DNA of 64,000 nucleotides, from the NCBI RefSeq assembly GCF_002079305.1, contig NZ_CP015039.1, forward strand, positions 496,001-560,000, written 5' to 3'. The stretch is from Rhodovulum sp. P5. Lineage in GTDB: Bacteria > Pseudomonadota > Alphaproteobacteria > Rhodobacterales > Rhodobacteraceae. A program made the translations under genes and the position numbers. The notes under the pieces are model-generated. The model searched no databases. It saw only the letters and a program-made list of their open reading frames with translations, and was not told the origin of the DNA. Below, piece after piece: positions 47,014 through 56,037 of this stretch (its first letter is position 1; each line of letters opens with the position of its first letter).

Positions 47014-47666
47014 AGACCGACACCGCGCATGAACACTGGAACACCGAATGGGCCGAGATCCAGACCGGCAGCAAATGGCTGACGCCCGAGCCCGAGGTGT
47101 CCGACTGGGCCGGGGGGCTGGTCTCGGGGGCGCGGATCCTCGACCTTGGGGCGGGCGTCGGGCGGCATGCGCTGTCCCTGGCAAGCGCCGGGTTCGATGT
47201 CACGGCACTTGACGCCGCGCCGGACGGGATCGCCACGATCCGCCGCGCCGCGCAGGAAGGCGGTGTCGCGCTGACCGCCGTGGAAGGCGCGATGACCGAC
47301 CTGCCGTTCGAGGACGACGCCTTCGACCATGTGCTGAGCTGGAACGTGATCTATCACGGCGACGAAACCGTCTTGCGCACCACAATTGCCGAGATTGCCC
47401 GCGTTCTGAAACCCGGGGGCACCTTTCTTGGCACCATGCTGTCGGCCCGCCGTATCCCGGTGGAACAGGCCAAGGCCCCCGGGCGGGAAATCTCCCGCAA
47501 CACCTGGGTGTTCGAGGGCGAAGGCGACAAGGTGCATCCGCATTACTTCTGCAACGCCGCTGACCTGATCGACCTGTTCGACGGGTTCGAACTGCTGCAG
47601 CTTGAGGACAGGGAGCACGAAAAGCCCGGATCATGGCATTGGCACCTGGTGATGGAGCGGCTGTGA
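47010..47666 (+). CDS. Class I SAM-dependent methyltransferase (TehB/UbiE-like) in the second phosphonate-type operon
   Basis: 218 residues. SAM-binding motif I ARILDLGAGVGRHAL near residue 39, motif post-I VTALDAAPDGI, acidic DLPFEDDAFDHVLSWNVIYHGDE and IARVLKPGGTFLGTML. The C-terminus HPHYFCNAADLIDLFDGFELLQLE is TehB-like. The substrate is unknown. Overlaps the permease by 4 nt and phnM2 by 1 nt, so it belongs to the transport operon. Confidence 0.87.
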   Translation: MKTDTAHEHWNTEWAEIQTGSKWLTPEPEVSDWAGGLVSGARILDLGAGVGRHALSLASAGFDVTALDAAPDGIATIRRAAQEGGVALTAVEGAMTDLPFEDDAFDHVLSWNVIYHGDETVLRTTIAEIARVLKPGGTFLGTMLSARRIPVEQAKAPGREISRNTWVFEGEGDKVHPHYFCNAADLIDLFDGFELLQLEDREHEKPGSWHWHLVMERL

Positions 47667-48883
47667 TGGAGCCTTTCATCATTGAAGGCGCGACGGTCAT
47701 CCTGCCCGATCAGGTGGCGCAGGTCTCGGTCCGGGTCGAGAACGGGACGATTACCGGACTCGACACCGCCCGCGACGGGGCCCGGGTGATCGACGCCAGC
47801 GGCCTGACGCTGGCCCCGGCCCTGATCGACATCCACGGCGACGCGTTCGAGCGGCAGGTGATGCCACGCCCCGGCGTCTTTACCCCGGTCGACGTCGCCA
47901 TCCTTGAAACCGACCGGCAGCTTGCGGGCAACGGCATCGCCACCGCCTATCACGCCCTGACGCTGAGTTGGGAGCCGGGCCTGCGCTCGGTCGAGCGCGC
48001 AACCGAGATTGCCGACCGGCTGGAGGCCCTGGCCCCGCGCCTTGCAGCCGAGAACCGTCTGCAACTGCGCTGGGAAACCTTCTGCTTCGAGGCGCGGCCG
48101 CTGATCGAAAAGACACTGGCCGGCCCGCTGACCCCGGCGCTGGCCTTCAACGACCATACCTCGATGGCGATGCTGCACCCGGGCACGCCGCTTCAGGAAC
48201 GCCCCTTCGAATTCGATCCCGCCTTTCCCGTCGTCGACTTGCAGGATGCCGCGACGCTGGACAAGTTCGACGGGCGTGCCAAGCGCTCTGGCCTCGACAG
48301 GGCCGACTATATCCGCCTGATGGGAGACATGTGGGACCGCCGCCCGCAGGTGCCCGACGTGATCGCCGAGGTCGCCGAGGCCAGCCGCGCGGCGGGGGCG
48401 CCGATGCTCAGCCACGATGACAGCCAGGTCGCGACGCGGGATTTCTATCGCGGGCACGGGGCGCGGATCAGCGAATTCCCGATGAATATCCCGGTGGCAG
48501 AAGCCGCCCGTGACGCGGGAGACAAGATCGTCTTCGGGGCGCCCAACGCGATGCGCGGCGGCAGCCATCTGGGCTCCCCGGGCGCGGGGGATATGGTGGA
48601 ACGCGGGCTTTGCGACATCCTCGCCTCCGACTATTTCTACCCGGCCATGCTGGGTGCCGTGGCACGGTTGCATGCGGAGGCGCGCGCGCCCCTGCCCGCG
48701 ATCTGGGCGCTCGTCTCCGACAACCCGGCCGCGGCGCTGGGGCTGTCCGACCGGGGCCGCATCGCGCCGGACAATCGCGCCGATCTGGTCCTGCTGGACT
48801 GGCCGGAGGGCGGTGCGCCTGCGCCGCTTCTGACGCTCCGGCACGGGCGGGTGGCCCATGCGGCCCGGGAATTCGGGATGTAG
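47666..48883 (+). CDS. PhnM-like amidohydrolase (divergent paralogue)
   Basis: 405 residues. Amidohydrolase motifs in PhnM style: LIDIHGDAFERQVMPRPGV (HGD where canonical PhnM has HTD), FNDHTSM, LSHDDSQ, GAPNAMRGGSHLGSPGAG and LASDYFYPAML. The insert differs from canonical PhnM around residues 200-240 (DLQDAATLDKFDGRAKRSG). It may hydrolyse a nucleotide-ribose phosphonate or related triphosphate, but being encoded with a transporter and methyltransferases and not with phnGHIJ suggests another substrate. The ATG overlaps the methyltransferase stop (TGATG). Confidence 0.83.
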   Translation: MEPFIIEGATVILPDQVAQVSVRVENGTITGLDTARDGARVIDASGLTLAPALIDIHGDAFERQVMPRPGVFTPVDVAILETDRQLAGNGIATAYHALTLSWEPGLRSVERATEIADRLEALAPRLAAENRLQLRWETFCFEARPLIEKTLAGPLTPALAFNDHTSMAMLHPGTPLQERPFEFDPAFPVVDLQDAATLDKFDGRAKRSGLDRADYIRLMGDMWDRRPQVPDVIAEVAEASRAAGAPMLSHDDSQVATRDFYRGHGARISEFPMNIPVAEAARDAGDKIVFGAPNAMRGGSHLGSPGAGDMVERGLCDILASDYFYPAMLGAVARLHAEARAPLPAIWALVSDNPAAALGLSDRGRIAPDNRADLVLLDWPEGGAPAPLLTLRHGRVAHAAREFGM

Positions 48884-48886
48884 ACC

Positions 48887-49660
48887 ATGCGTGAGAACGC
48901 CGATCGTTTCGAGGGATTGGCCGAGACCTATGCCCTGTTCCGGCCCGGCTATCCGCAGGACTGCTTTGCCGATCTGGCCGCCGCCTGCCTGTCGGACCGG
49001 CGCATCGCCGTCGATATCGGCGCGGGGCCCGGCACCTCCACCCGGGGTCTTCGCGCGGCGCTGGACGACGATTGGCTGGTCATGGCCATCGAACCGGGGG
49101 CCGACATGCGCCGGGTTCTCAGCCGCAGCTTTCAGGATGACGCCAAGGTGCAGGTCAACAACGGGTCGGCCGAACATATCCCGCTGCCCGATGCGTCCGC
49201 CGGATTGCTGGTGGCCTGCACGGCGTTTCACTGGTTCGACCGGGACGCCTTCTTTGCCGAGGCCGCGCGGGTACTGGCCCCGGGCGGCGTGATCGCGCTG
49301 ATCCGCAACAAGCGTCGCCCCCTGCCCGTGGTCGAGGCCTTCGACGGCTATATCGCCGAGAGGTCGGTCGAGGTGCACGACTACGCCGCCCGCGAACGGA
49401 CGAAAGAGCCGACTGTCCGCGATCTTGGCGCGCTTGAGGCCTTCCGCGCGGCGAAGTCCCGCACCTATGGCTGGTGCGAGACGCGGGATTGCCGCAGCCT
49501 GATCGATCTATACCTCACCCGCTCGACGGTCTGGGCCCTGGTGCGCCGGATCGGGCTTGGGCAGGTCATGGCCGATCTGTCGGGGATCTGTGCCGAACAC
49601 AGCTGCGATCCGGTGGAGATCCCCTATGAGACGACCGTGAAATGGGCGCTCCGGCGGTAG
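48887..49660 (+). CDS. Class I SAM-dependent methyltransferase, end of the second phosphonate-type operon
   Basis: 257 residues with motif I AVDIGAGPGTSTRGL near residue 41, EPGADM, and the helix LLVACTAFHWFDRDAFFAEAARVLAPGGVIALI, a pattern of Methyltransf_11/TAM-type enzymes. N-terminal FEGLAETYALFRPGYP is typical of this group. Substrate unknown. It begins 3 nt after phnM2 and ends the operon. Confidence 0.85.
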   Translation: MRENADRFEGLAETYALFRPGYPQDCFADLAAACLSDRRIAVDIGAGPGTSTRGLRAALDDDWLVMAIEPGADMRRVLSRSFQDDAKVQVNNGSAEHIPLPDASAGLLVACTAFHWFDRDAFFAEAARVLAPGGVIALIRNKRRPLPVVEAFDGYIAERSVEVHDYAARERTKEPTVRDLGALEAFRAAKSRTYGWCETRDCRSLIDLYLTRSTVWALVRRIGLGQVMADLSGICAEHSCDPVEIPYETTVKWALRR

Positions 49661-49666
49661 GGGCCA

Positions 49667-49725
49667 CGGTGCGGCGCCCTTCGGACTTGGCACCGCGCCC
49701 GTGTTCTTGAACCCGCCCCGGTTCA
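49667..49725. terminator. Possible terminator hairpins between convergent methyltransferase and phnM3
   Basis: Two short stems occur in the 62-nt convergent gap: CGGTGC (49667-49672) with GCACCG (49690-49695), and TGAACC (49708-49713) with GGTTCA (49720-49725), the latter including the phnM3 stop. Neither has a T tract, so this is tentative. Confidence 0.35.
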
Positions 49726-50892
49726 GTCGACCGGGTTGAGCATCAGCGATCCGTCGGAAAAGATCTTCTGCCCATTGCGGAAGGTCGCGCGCACATGGCC
49801 GATACCGGCATCGTCGGCAATGACCAGATCGGCGCGTTTGCCATAGGCGATCTCGCCCCGGTCGGTCAGGCCCAGGGCATGCGCGGGATTGGCCGTGGCC
49901 AGGCGGGCCGCGCCGGCCAACCCGGCGGCGTCGGTCTTCGACAGCACCAGAACGGCCGGCAGGATCGCCGAGGGGTGATAATCGGCCGCAAGGATATCCA
50001 GCAGCCCGACGCCATGGGCCTCCCGCGCTGACAGGTTGCCCGAATAGCTCTCCCCCCTCAGCGCGTTGGGCGCGCCCATGGCCGTGAAAAGCCCCCTTTG
50101 GCGGGCCTCGCGCGCGGCCTCTTCGGTCACCGGGAATTCGCTGATCGTGGCCCCCAGCGAATGCATCAGCGCGACCTTCTCAACCGTGTCGTCGTCATGG
50201 CTGGCCAGCGCGATGCCGTGATCGGCACAGAGGGCCGAAATCGCCGCAAGGGTCGCGGCGACATCGCCGGCGTGGCGCTGTTTCTCGGCAATGCGTTCGC
50301 GCACGGCCAGTTCCGCCTCCTCATGGCTCAGCCCCTGTTGCTGCGCCGTCTTCTTGGCCAACCGCTCAAGGTCGCGATACTGGCCCTGCCCCGGCGTGTG
50401 ATCGGTCAGCGACACCAGATCGGCGGTCCCGTCTGCGATCAGTTCCTCCACCACGTCCAGCGCCTTGGGATAGTTGATCTCGAACCGCGCATGGACGCGG
50501 TGATCGACCTTCAGGATGCCGCGCATCTCCTTCAGCGCGCGCAGCATCGCCTTGGAATGGTCATAGCTGCGCAGATGCCCATAGGCCGATTTCGGGTTGA
50601 AGCTGACCGCAGCATAGGCGGTCGTGACACCCGCCACCTTCAGCCGCCGGTCGAGGTCCCGCAGGCCCAGTTCCATCGGCATGCGAACATTGGGGCGCGG
50701 TTCCACCTCGCGCTCGATCATGTCGCCGTGCATGTCGATGAAGCCGGGCATCAGGATCAGCCCCTCGCCGTTCAGCGCGGCACCGGGCACCGGGCTATCG
50801 GCAATCTCGGCGATGGCACCGTCTTCGACACGGACGGAGCCGCGCGGCAGCACCGCATCGGGCAGGACAACGCGAAAATCACTCAACCACAT
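49723..50892 (-). CDS. phnM: PhnM-type triphosphate diphosphatase (third copy)
   Basis: 389 residues with IDMHGDMIEREVEPRPNV, LTDHTPGQGQYRDLERLAK, LASHDDDTVEKV, GAPNALRGESYSGN and LAADYHPSAIL. Similarity to canonical PhnM is clear (DHTPGQ motif retained) although HGD replaces HTD. Last gene of the minus-strand operon containing the ABC importer, phnW, phnX and a PHP enzyme, 81 nt after the latter. Confidence 0.87.
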   Translation of the reverse strand: MWLSDFRVVLPDAVLPRGSVRVEDGAIAEIADSPVPGAALNGEGLILMPGFIDMHGDMIEREVEPRPNVRMPMELGLRDLDRRLKVAGVTTAYAAVSFNPKSAYGHLRSYDHSKAMLRALKEMRGILKVDHRVHARFEINYPKALDVVEELIADGTADLVSLTDHTPGQGQYRDLERLAKKTAQQQGLSHEEAELAVRERIAEKQRHAGDVAATLAAISALCADHGIALASHDDDTVEKVALMHSLGATISEFPVTEEAAREARQRGLFTAMGAPNALRGESYSGNLSAREAHGVGLLDILAADYHPSAILPAVLVLSKTDAAGLAGAARLATANPAHALGLTDRGEIAYGKRADLVIADDAGIGHVRATFRNGQKIFSDGSLMLNPVD

Positions 50893-50973
50893 GGGATATC
50901 TTTCCTGGTTCCGTTCTGGGTTTGCGGTCGCTTGGCAGGGTCGGGCTGCCCGTTGGCGACCGGCGGGTCAACG

Positions 50974-51900
50974 TCACTTTGCCGCCGGGAACGGATTGCT
51001 CCACGCCCGACGCCCGGCCCGGTCGATCACGGTCACGCGCAACCAGGGGCTGTCCTTGAAACGGCCCAATGGCAGTTCGGCGCGCGTCAGGCTTTCGCCA
51101 TGGATCGCCTTTGCGGCCGATCCGTGCCCTTGCAGGATGACAGACGTGACCGCCGAGCATTCGACCACCACCCTGTCGCCATCCAGCATCACGTTGCGCA
51201 ATTCGGGCCCTTGGGAGGAGTAGAAAGCGCCCTCTTTCAATGCCTCCAGCAACGCGTCGGGATCGTTCTGTTCCGCCTTGACCATGACCCAACCGCCGAA
51301 ATGATCGGGTTCGCTGAAATGGGCATCGTCCGTCGCGACAAGGGTCAGGTTCCGCCCTTCCGACAGCAAAAGGTCAAGCGTGTGGAACCCTTCGCCCCGG
51401 TCGCATCCGGTGGCGCAGCCGTGGTTGTAGGCCTCCACCGCGTGGGCGGCATCAAGACTCCGGGCATCCTCCTGCGTCAGGCCGGACCAGTGCGGGTGCG
51501 CGATGGCGACGAAGGCCCCGGCCTCTCGGGCACGTTCGGCCAGTTCGGGGCCGGTTTCCTGCGCTTCCACCGGTTCGAAGGAGGACGCGGCCGGCGGGGG
51601 GAAATCGGCCGGCAGGCCCACCGCAAGGATATGCCAGATCTCGCCGTTTTCCATCCGCCCCGAATGCAGTTCCGCCCCCAGGATCGTTGTGAAGGCGTCG
51701 TCCCGGAAGGGCACCGTGTCGGCGATGGGATAGCCATACTGGCCAACGAAATGATCGGTCAGGGAAATGAAATCATAGCCTTCGGCCTTGTAGCGGCGGC
51801 AGACCTCGACCGGGTCGAGCACCCCGTCGGACAGGTTTGAATGCGTGTGCAGGTTGCCCCGGAAAAAGCGGCCGGGCTTGGCAAAGGCGGAAAGCTGCAT
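50974..51900 (-). CDS. PHP-domain metallohydrolase (CehA/McbA-like phosphoesterase)
   Basis: 308 residues. PHP metal motifs in order: HTHSNLSDG (residues 17-25), ISLTDHF, LGAELHSG, VAIAHPHWSG and ATDDAHFSEP, together a trinuclear-metal site. A C-terminal beta domain of about 75 residues follows. A PHP-family enzyme of a phosphonate operon in Eggerthella lenta is known to open the ribose cyclic phosphate made by C-P lyase. Since phnP is absent here, this gene is a candidate replacement; action on an imported phosphoester is an alternative. Confidence 0.83.
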   Translation of the reverse strand: MQLSAFAKPGRFFRGNLHTHSNLSDGVLDPVEVCRRYKAEGYDFISLTDHFVGQYGYPIADTVPFRDDAFTTILGAELHSGRMENGEIWHILAVGLPADFPPPAASSFEPVEAQETGPELAERAREAGAFVAIAHPHWSGLTQEDARSLDAAHAVEAYNHGCATGCDRGEGFHTLDLLLSEGRNLTLVATDDAHFSEPDHFGGWVMVKAEQNDPDALLEALKEGAFYSSQGPELRNVMLDGDRVVVECSAVTSVILQGHGSAAKAIHGESLTRAELPLGRFKDSPWLRVTVIDRAGRRAWSNPFPAAK

Positions 51901-51929
51901 TTCAAGGATCTCCGGTCGAAATGGCAGGA

Positions 51930-52712
51930 TCAGGATTGTTCGAGACGGTCAATCAGACTGGGCAAATCGGCAACTGTATCAATCACATGATGGGCCCCGG
52001 CAGCGCGGAGCATATCGGTGGCCTTCTGGCGCAGCGCGTCGACCGCGGCCGGGTCCATCGCGGCAAGCTCTTCGGGGGTCTTGCCCACGGCATTGCCCGA
52101 CAGCGCCACGCCAACCGTGACGCAGCCCGCTGCCACGCCCTCGGCAATCCCGGGGGCGGTGTCGTCGACCTTGAGCACCGCTTGCGGCGGATGGACCACC
52201 AGATCGACAAAGCACTTATACATGCCCAGCGGCCCAGGCCGCCCCTCCGGCAGATCGTCGGAACAGATGAGGTTATCGGGCGCATACCCCTGCGCGGCGG
52301 CCTTGGGCAGCACGCGTTCCATGATCGAGCGGGTATAGCCGGTGGTGGAGCCGATCTTCATGCCGCGGGCCCGCAGGTTCTGCACCATTTCCAGCGTGCC
52401 GGGCACCAGCGTGGCATAGTCGGCCACCACGTCTTCGTTCATCGGCACGAACACCTTGTAGACCTTGTCGACATCGGCATCGGACGGCGGCGCGCCGTAT
52501 TTCGCGGCCCATTGCTGGGCGATGGCGGGCATCTCCATCATCGCGTGGATATGATCCCATTTCGCGCTGCCCATCGGGGCGCGGGCCTGTTCGATCGTCG
52601 CCTCGATCCCGAATTCGGCAAAGGCCTTCACGAAGGCCCCCATCGGCGCGAAAGACCCGAAATCGATGGTGGTGCCGGCCCAGTCGAACACCGCGGCCTT
52701 GAACTTGGTCAT
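51930..52712 (-). CDS. phnX: Phosphonoacetaldehyde hydrolase (phosphonatase)
   Basis: 260 residues from the ATG at 52712, with GGGAGG upstream. HAD-fold enzyme that splits phosphonoacetaldehyde to acetaldehyde and phosphate. Nucleophile motif FDWAGTTID (D10), Schiff-base lysine in MGSAKWDHIHAM (K51), and the downstream ICSDDLPEGRPGPLGMY and KVDDTAPGIAEG motifs. It follows phnW by 11 nt, forming the AEP hydrolysis pathway. Confidence 0.96.
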   Translation of the reverse strand: MTKFKAAVFDWAGTTIDFGSFAPMGAFVKAFAEFGIEATIEQARAPMGSAKWDHIHAMMEMPAIAQQWAAKYGAPPSDADVDKVYKVFVPMNEDVVADYATLVPGTLEMVQNLRARGMKIGSTTGYTRSIMERVLPKAAAQGYAPDNLICSDDLPEGRPGPLGMYKCFVDLVVHPPQAVLKVDDTAPGIAEGVAAGCVTVGVALSGNAVGKTPEELAAMDPAAVDALRQKATDMLRAAGAHHVIDTVADLPSLIDRLEQS

Positions 52713-52723
52713 GTCGTCCTCCC

Positions 52724-53908
52724 TCAATTCGCCAGCCGGGCCCGTTCGGCCAGTGCCTGGGGCGGCGGCGCGGCGCTTGTCACGCCCATGTCTTTCAGAA
52801 CTTCGCCCGCCGCCGCCACGACGGCCCGCATCACGGCGGCGTCCATCTGCCCGATGCAGCCGATGCGGAAACTCTCGGCCACGGTCAGCTTGCCGGGGTA
52901 GAGAATGAACCCCCGCGCCTTCATCGCATCATAGAAGGCTGGGAAGGCAAAGGCCGGGTCCGCCGGGCAGAAGAAGGTGACGATGATCGGCGAAAGCCAG
53001 CGGTCGTCCAGCAGCGTCTCGAACCCCAGCTCGCGCATGCCCGCCACCAGCACGTCCCGGTTTTCAGCATAGCGCGCACCCCGCCCCGCGACGCCGCCTT
53101 CGGCCTTGTGCGCTTTCAGCGCCTCGACAAAGGCGGCAACCGCGTGGGTCGGGGGCGTGAACCGCCACTGGCTGGTCTTTTCCATATGCGCCCATTGCGC
53201 GTGGAGATCGAGCGCCAGCGAATGCGCGTTGCCCTTGGCCGCCGCCAGTGCCGTCTTCCGTGCGAGGACAAAGCCAAACCCCGGCACGCCCTCGATGCAC
53301 TTGTTGGCGGAGGACACCATCGCGTCGAAAATCAGATGTTCGGGCGACACGGGCACGGCACCGAAGGCCGACATGGAGTCGATCAGCAGCACCCGGCCAG
53401 CCGCTGCCACGGCATCCGAAATTTCCCCGATCGGGTTAAGGATGCCCGAGGACGTTTCGCAATGGATCGCGACGACATGGGTGATCGCCGGATCGGCGGC
53501 AAGCATCTGCGCCACCTCGTCGCCCCGCGGCGGCAGGTAGTCGCCCTTGTCCAGCACCACGTGATCGCGATGCAGATAGCGCAGCGTCTCTGCCGCCCGT
53601 TGCCCGTAGGCGCCATTGGCCAGAACCAGCGCCTTGCCGCCCCGAGGGATGAAGCTGCCCAGCATCGCCTCGACCGCGAAACTGCCACTGCCCTGCATCG
53701 GCACGCAGTCATAGTCGTCCTTGCCCGGCCCAAGAAGGTCGACGAGGCCCGCGCGCATCCCGGCCGTCAGCGCGCGGAAATCGGCGTCCCAGCTGCCCCA
53801 GTCGCGCAGCATGGCGGACTTCACCTCATAGGACGTGGTCAGCGGCCCCGGGGTCAGAAGATAGGGCTCGCCCAGACGCGGGGCGGGCAAAGGACTGATC
53901 GGCGTCAT
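52724..53908 (-). CDS. phnW: 2-aminoethylphosphonate-pyruvate transaminase
   Basis: 394 residues from the ATG at 53908. PLP-dependent class V transaminase that converts 2-aminoethylphosphonate and pyruvate to phosphonoacetaldehyde and alanine. Conserved stretches: EPYLLTPGPLTTSYEVK at the N-terminus, QGSGSFAVEAML, HCETSSGILNPI, and the PLP-lysine region MVSSANKCIEGVPGFGFVL. Upstream in-frame codons lack similarity. A canonical partner of phnX. Confidence 0.96.
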   Translation of the reverse strand: MTPISPLPAPRLGEPYLLTPGPLTTSYEVKSAMLRDWGSWDADFRALTAGMRAGLVDLLGPGKDDYDCVPMQGSGSFAVEAMLGSFIPRGGKALVLANGAYGQRAAETLRYLHRDHVVLDKGDYLPPRGDEVAQMLAADPAITHVVAIHCETSSGILNPIGEISDAVAAAGRVLLIDSMSAFGAVPVSPEHLIFDAMVSSANKCIEGVPGFGFVLARKTALAAAKGNAHSLALDLHAQWAHMEKTSQWRFTPPTHAVAAFVEALKAHKAEGGVAGRGARYAENRDVLVAGMRELGFETLLDDRWLSPIIVTFFCPADPAFAFPAFYDAMKARGFILYPGKLTVAESFRIGCIGQMDAAVMRAVVAAAGEVLKDMGVTSAAPPPQALAERARLAN

Positions 53909-53922
53909 ATACGGACCCCTTC

Positions 53923-55026
53923 TTATTCCGCGGCCCGCGCCTGCGGGCGGCTGAAATCGAATTCTTCGGCGAAATGGCAGGCGACGAAATGATCGGGCGC
54001 GATTTCCCGCCACTCCGGCGCGCGGGACGCACAGTCGGGCCGGGCATGGGGGCAGCGGGTGCGGAACCGGCAGCCCGACGGTGCGTCCAACGGATTGGGG
54101 ATTTCGCCGGTCAGCTTGATCGGTTCGAAACCGGCATCGGGATCGGCCTGCGGGATCGCCGACAGCAGCGCATGGGTGTACGGGTGCCGCGGCGCGAAAA
54201 AGAGTTGCTCCGTCGGGGCATATTCCACGAACTTGCCGACATACATCACCGCCACCCGGTGGCTCATCTGCGCGACCACCGACAGATCATGGGCGATGAA
54301 CAGGAACGCCACCCCCATTTCTTCCTGAAGGTCCTTCAGAAGGTTCACGATCTCCGCCTGGATCGACACGTCCAGCGCCGAGACGCTTTCGTCGCAGACC
54401 ACGAAATCGGGGCGAGAGACCAGCGCGCGGGCGATACAGATCCGCTGCCGCTGCCCACCGGAAAATGCGTGGGGAAAACGGCGCAGATGTTCGATGTTCA
54501 GCTTGCAGCGGCCTGCGATCTCGCGCACGCGGGCATCGATTTCTTCGCGGTTCTTCATCATGCCAGAGGCGACAAGCGGTTCGGCGATGATGTCGCGCAC
54601 GGTCATCCGGGGGTTCAGGCTGGAATACGGGTCCTGAAAGACAAGGCTCATCCGGGACCGGAAAAGCCGTAACCGATCCTGCGCCATGGATGACAGATGC
54701 ACCGGGCCTTCGGCGAAGATCATGTTCATATGGGTGCGGAAGCGGCGCAGGTCCTCGCCCTCGGTATGGGCGACGTCGACATCCGCGTTGTGGGTGTGAA
54801 AGATCACCTCGCCCTCACTGGGGTCGATGGCGCGCAGGATGGCGCGGCCCACCGTCGTCTTGCCCGAACCGGACTCGCCCACCAGCCCAACGGTTTCGCC
54901 CTGCTTGATGTCAAAGCTGACATCGTCCACCGCGGCCAGTTCCTGCACCTCTGTCCGGAAGAGCCTGCGCTTCTTCACGGGGAAGCGGACCGAGAGGTTT
55001 TTCACCTCGATAAGCGTATTCGTCAT
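53923..55026 (-). CDS. Peptide-type ABC transporter ATP-binding protein (DppF-like) with duplicated Q-loop segment
   Basis: 367 residues, Walker A GESGSGKT (50-57), signature [16 protein letters not shown], Walker [15 protein letters not shown], and the C-terminal oligopeptide domain ending in a [14 protein letters not shown] cysteine set. Between Walker A and the Q-loop, [12 protein letters not shown] (93-104) is repeated as [15 protein letters not shown] (119-133); only the second has the glutamine. The insert separates DppF-typical parts. It overlaps the other ATPase gene by 4 nt. Confidence 0.9.
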   Translation of the reverse strand: MTNTLIEVKNLSVRFPVKKRRLFRTEVQELAAVDDVSFDIKQGETVGLVGESGSGKTTVGRAILRAIDPSEGEVIFHTHNADVDVAHTEGEDLRRFRTHMNMIFAEGPVHLSSMAQDRLRLFRSRMSLVFQDPYSSLNPRMTVRDIIAEPLVASGMMKNREEIDARVREIAGRCKLNIEHLRRFPHAFSGGQRQRICIARALVSRPDFVVCDESVSALDVSIQAEIVNLLKDLQEEMGVAFLFIAHDLSVVAQMSHRVAVMYVGKFVEYAPTEQLFFAPRHPYTHALLSAIPQADPDAGFEPIKLTGEIPNPLDAPSGCRFRTRCPHARPDCASRAPEWREIAPDHFVACHFAEEFDFSRPQARAAE

Positions 55027-56033
55027 GCCGCGGACCTTCCCTTTTCGTCGTGCAGCCAGCAGCGGACGGCCCGGCCGGGTTCGGGGCTGATCTCGCGGGG
55101 GGTCTGTACGTCGCAAAGCCCGGCCATCGCCTGCGCACATCGGGTGTGAAAGGCACAGCCGCGCGGGCGTTCCGTCGGGCTGGGGATGTCGCCCGGCACC
55201 GGGGACATCCGGTCGTTCAGCCGGTCGAGGCTGGGGATCGCGGCCAACAGCCCCTGGGTATAGGGATGCTTGGGGTCGCGGATGACCGCGCGCGTGGGGC
55301 CGCGTTCGACAATGGTGCCCAGATACATCACCGCGACCTCGTCCGCGATCTGCGCGATCACGCCCAGATCATGGGTGATGAAGATCATGCCCATCCCCAG
55401 ATCGCGCTGCAACTCGCGCATCAGGTCCAGCACCTGCGCCTGAATGGTCACGTCCAGCGCGGTGGTCGGTTCGTCGGCGATCAGCAGCGCAGGACCCGCC
55501 GACAGGGCAAGTGCGATCATCGCCCGCTGTCGCATGCCGCCCGACATCTCGTGCGGGTACTGATCCACGCGGGTGGCGGGTTCGGACAGGCCCACGCGTT
55601 CCAGCATCTCGATGGCGATCTGCCGGGCCTTGCGCGCATTCTTTTCGCGGTGCAGGCGGATCGCCTCCACCATCTGGTTGCCGACGGTGTAGACCGGGCT
55701 GAAACTCGCCATCGGTTCCTGAAAGATCATTCCGATCTCCCCCCCGCGCAACCGGCGCAGGGCGCGGGAGGTCGGGTTCAGTTTCTCGACCTCGATCACC
55801 TGCCCGTCCTTGGCGGTATAGGCCATCCGCCCTTCCGGCGCGATCACCGCGTTGCCGGGCAGAAGCCGCATCACCGCCTTGGTCGACACCGACTTGCCCG
55901 AACCGCTTTCACCCACCAGACCCAGCGTGCGCCCCTTTTGCACGGCAAAGCTGACATCCTGCACCGGCGTGATCAGCCCCTCATCCGTGCGGAAGGAGAT
56001 GGTCAGGTTCTCGACCCTCAGAAGATCGTCCAT
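55023..56033 (-). CDS. Peptide-type ABC transporter ATP-binding protein (DppD-like)
   Basis: 336 residues from the ATG at 56033, preceded by GAGG. Walker [10 protein letters not shown]-loop [22 protein letters not shown], signature [15 protein letters not shown], Walker [14 protein letters not shown], and C-terminal [15 protein letters not shown]. It pairs with the DppF-like subunit as an asymmetric ATPase dimer. Confidence 0.92.
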   Translation of the reverse strand: MDDLLRVENLTISFRTDEGLITPVQDVSFAVQKGRTLGLVGESGSGKSVSTKAVMRLLPGNAVIAPEGRMAYTAKDGQVIEVEKLNPTSRALRRLRGGEIGMIFQEPMASFSPVYTVGNQMVEAIRLHREKNARKARQIAIEMLERVGLSEPATRVDQYPHEMSGGMRQRAMIALALSAGPALLIADEPTTALDVTIQAQVLDLMRELQRDLGMGMIFITHDLGVIAQIADEVAVMYLGTIVERGPTRAVIRDPKHPYTQGLLAAIPSLDRLNDRMSPVPGDIPSPTERPRGCAFHTRCAQAMAGLCDVQTPREISPEPGRAVRCWLHDEKGRSAA

Positions 56034-56037
56034 CGCC

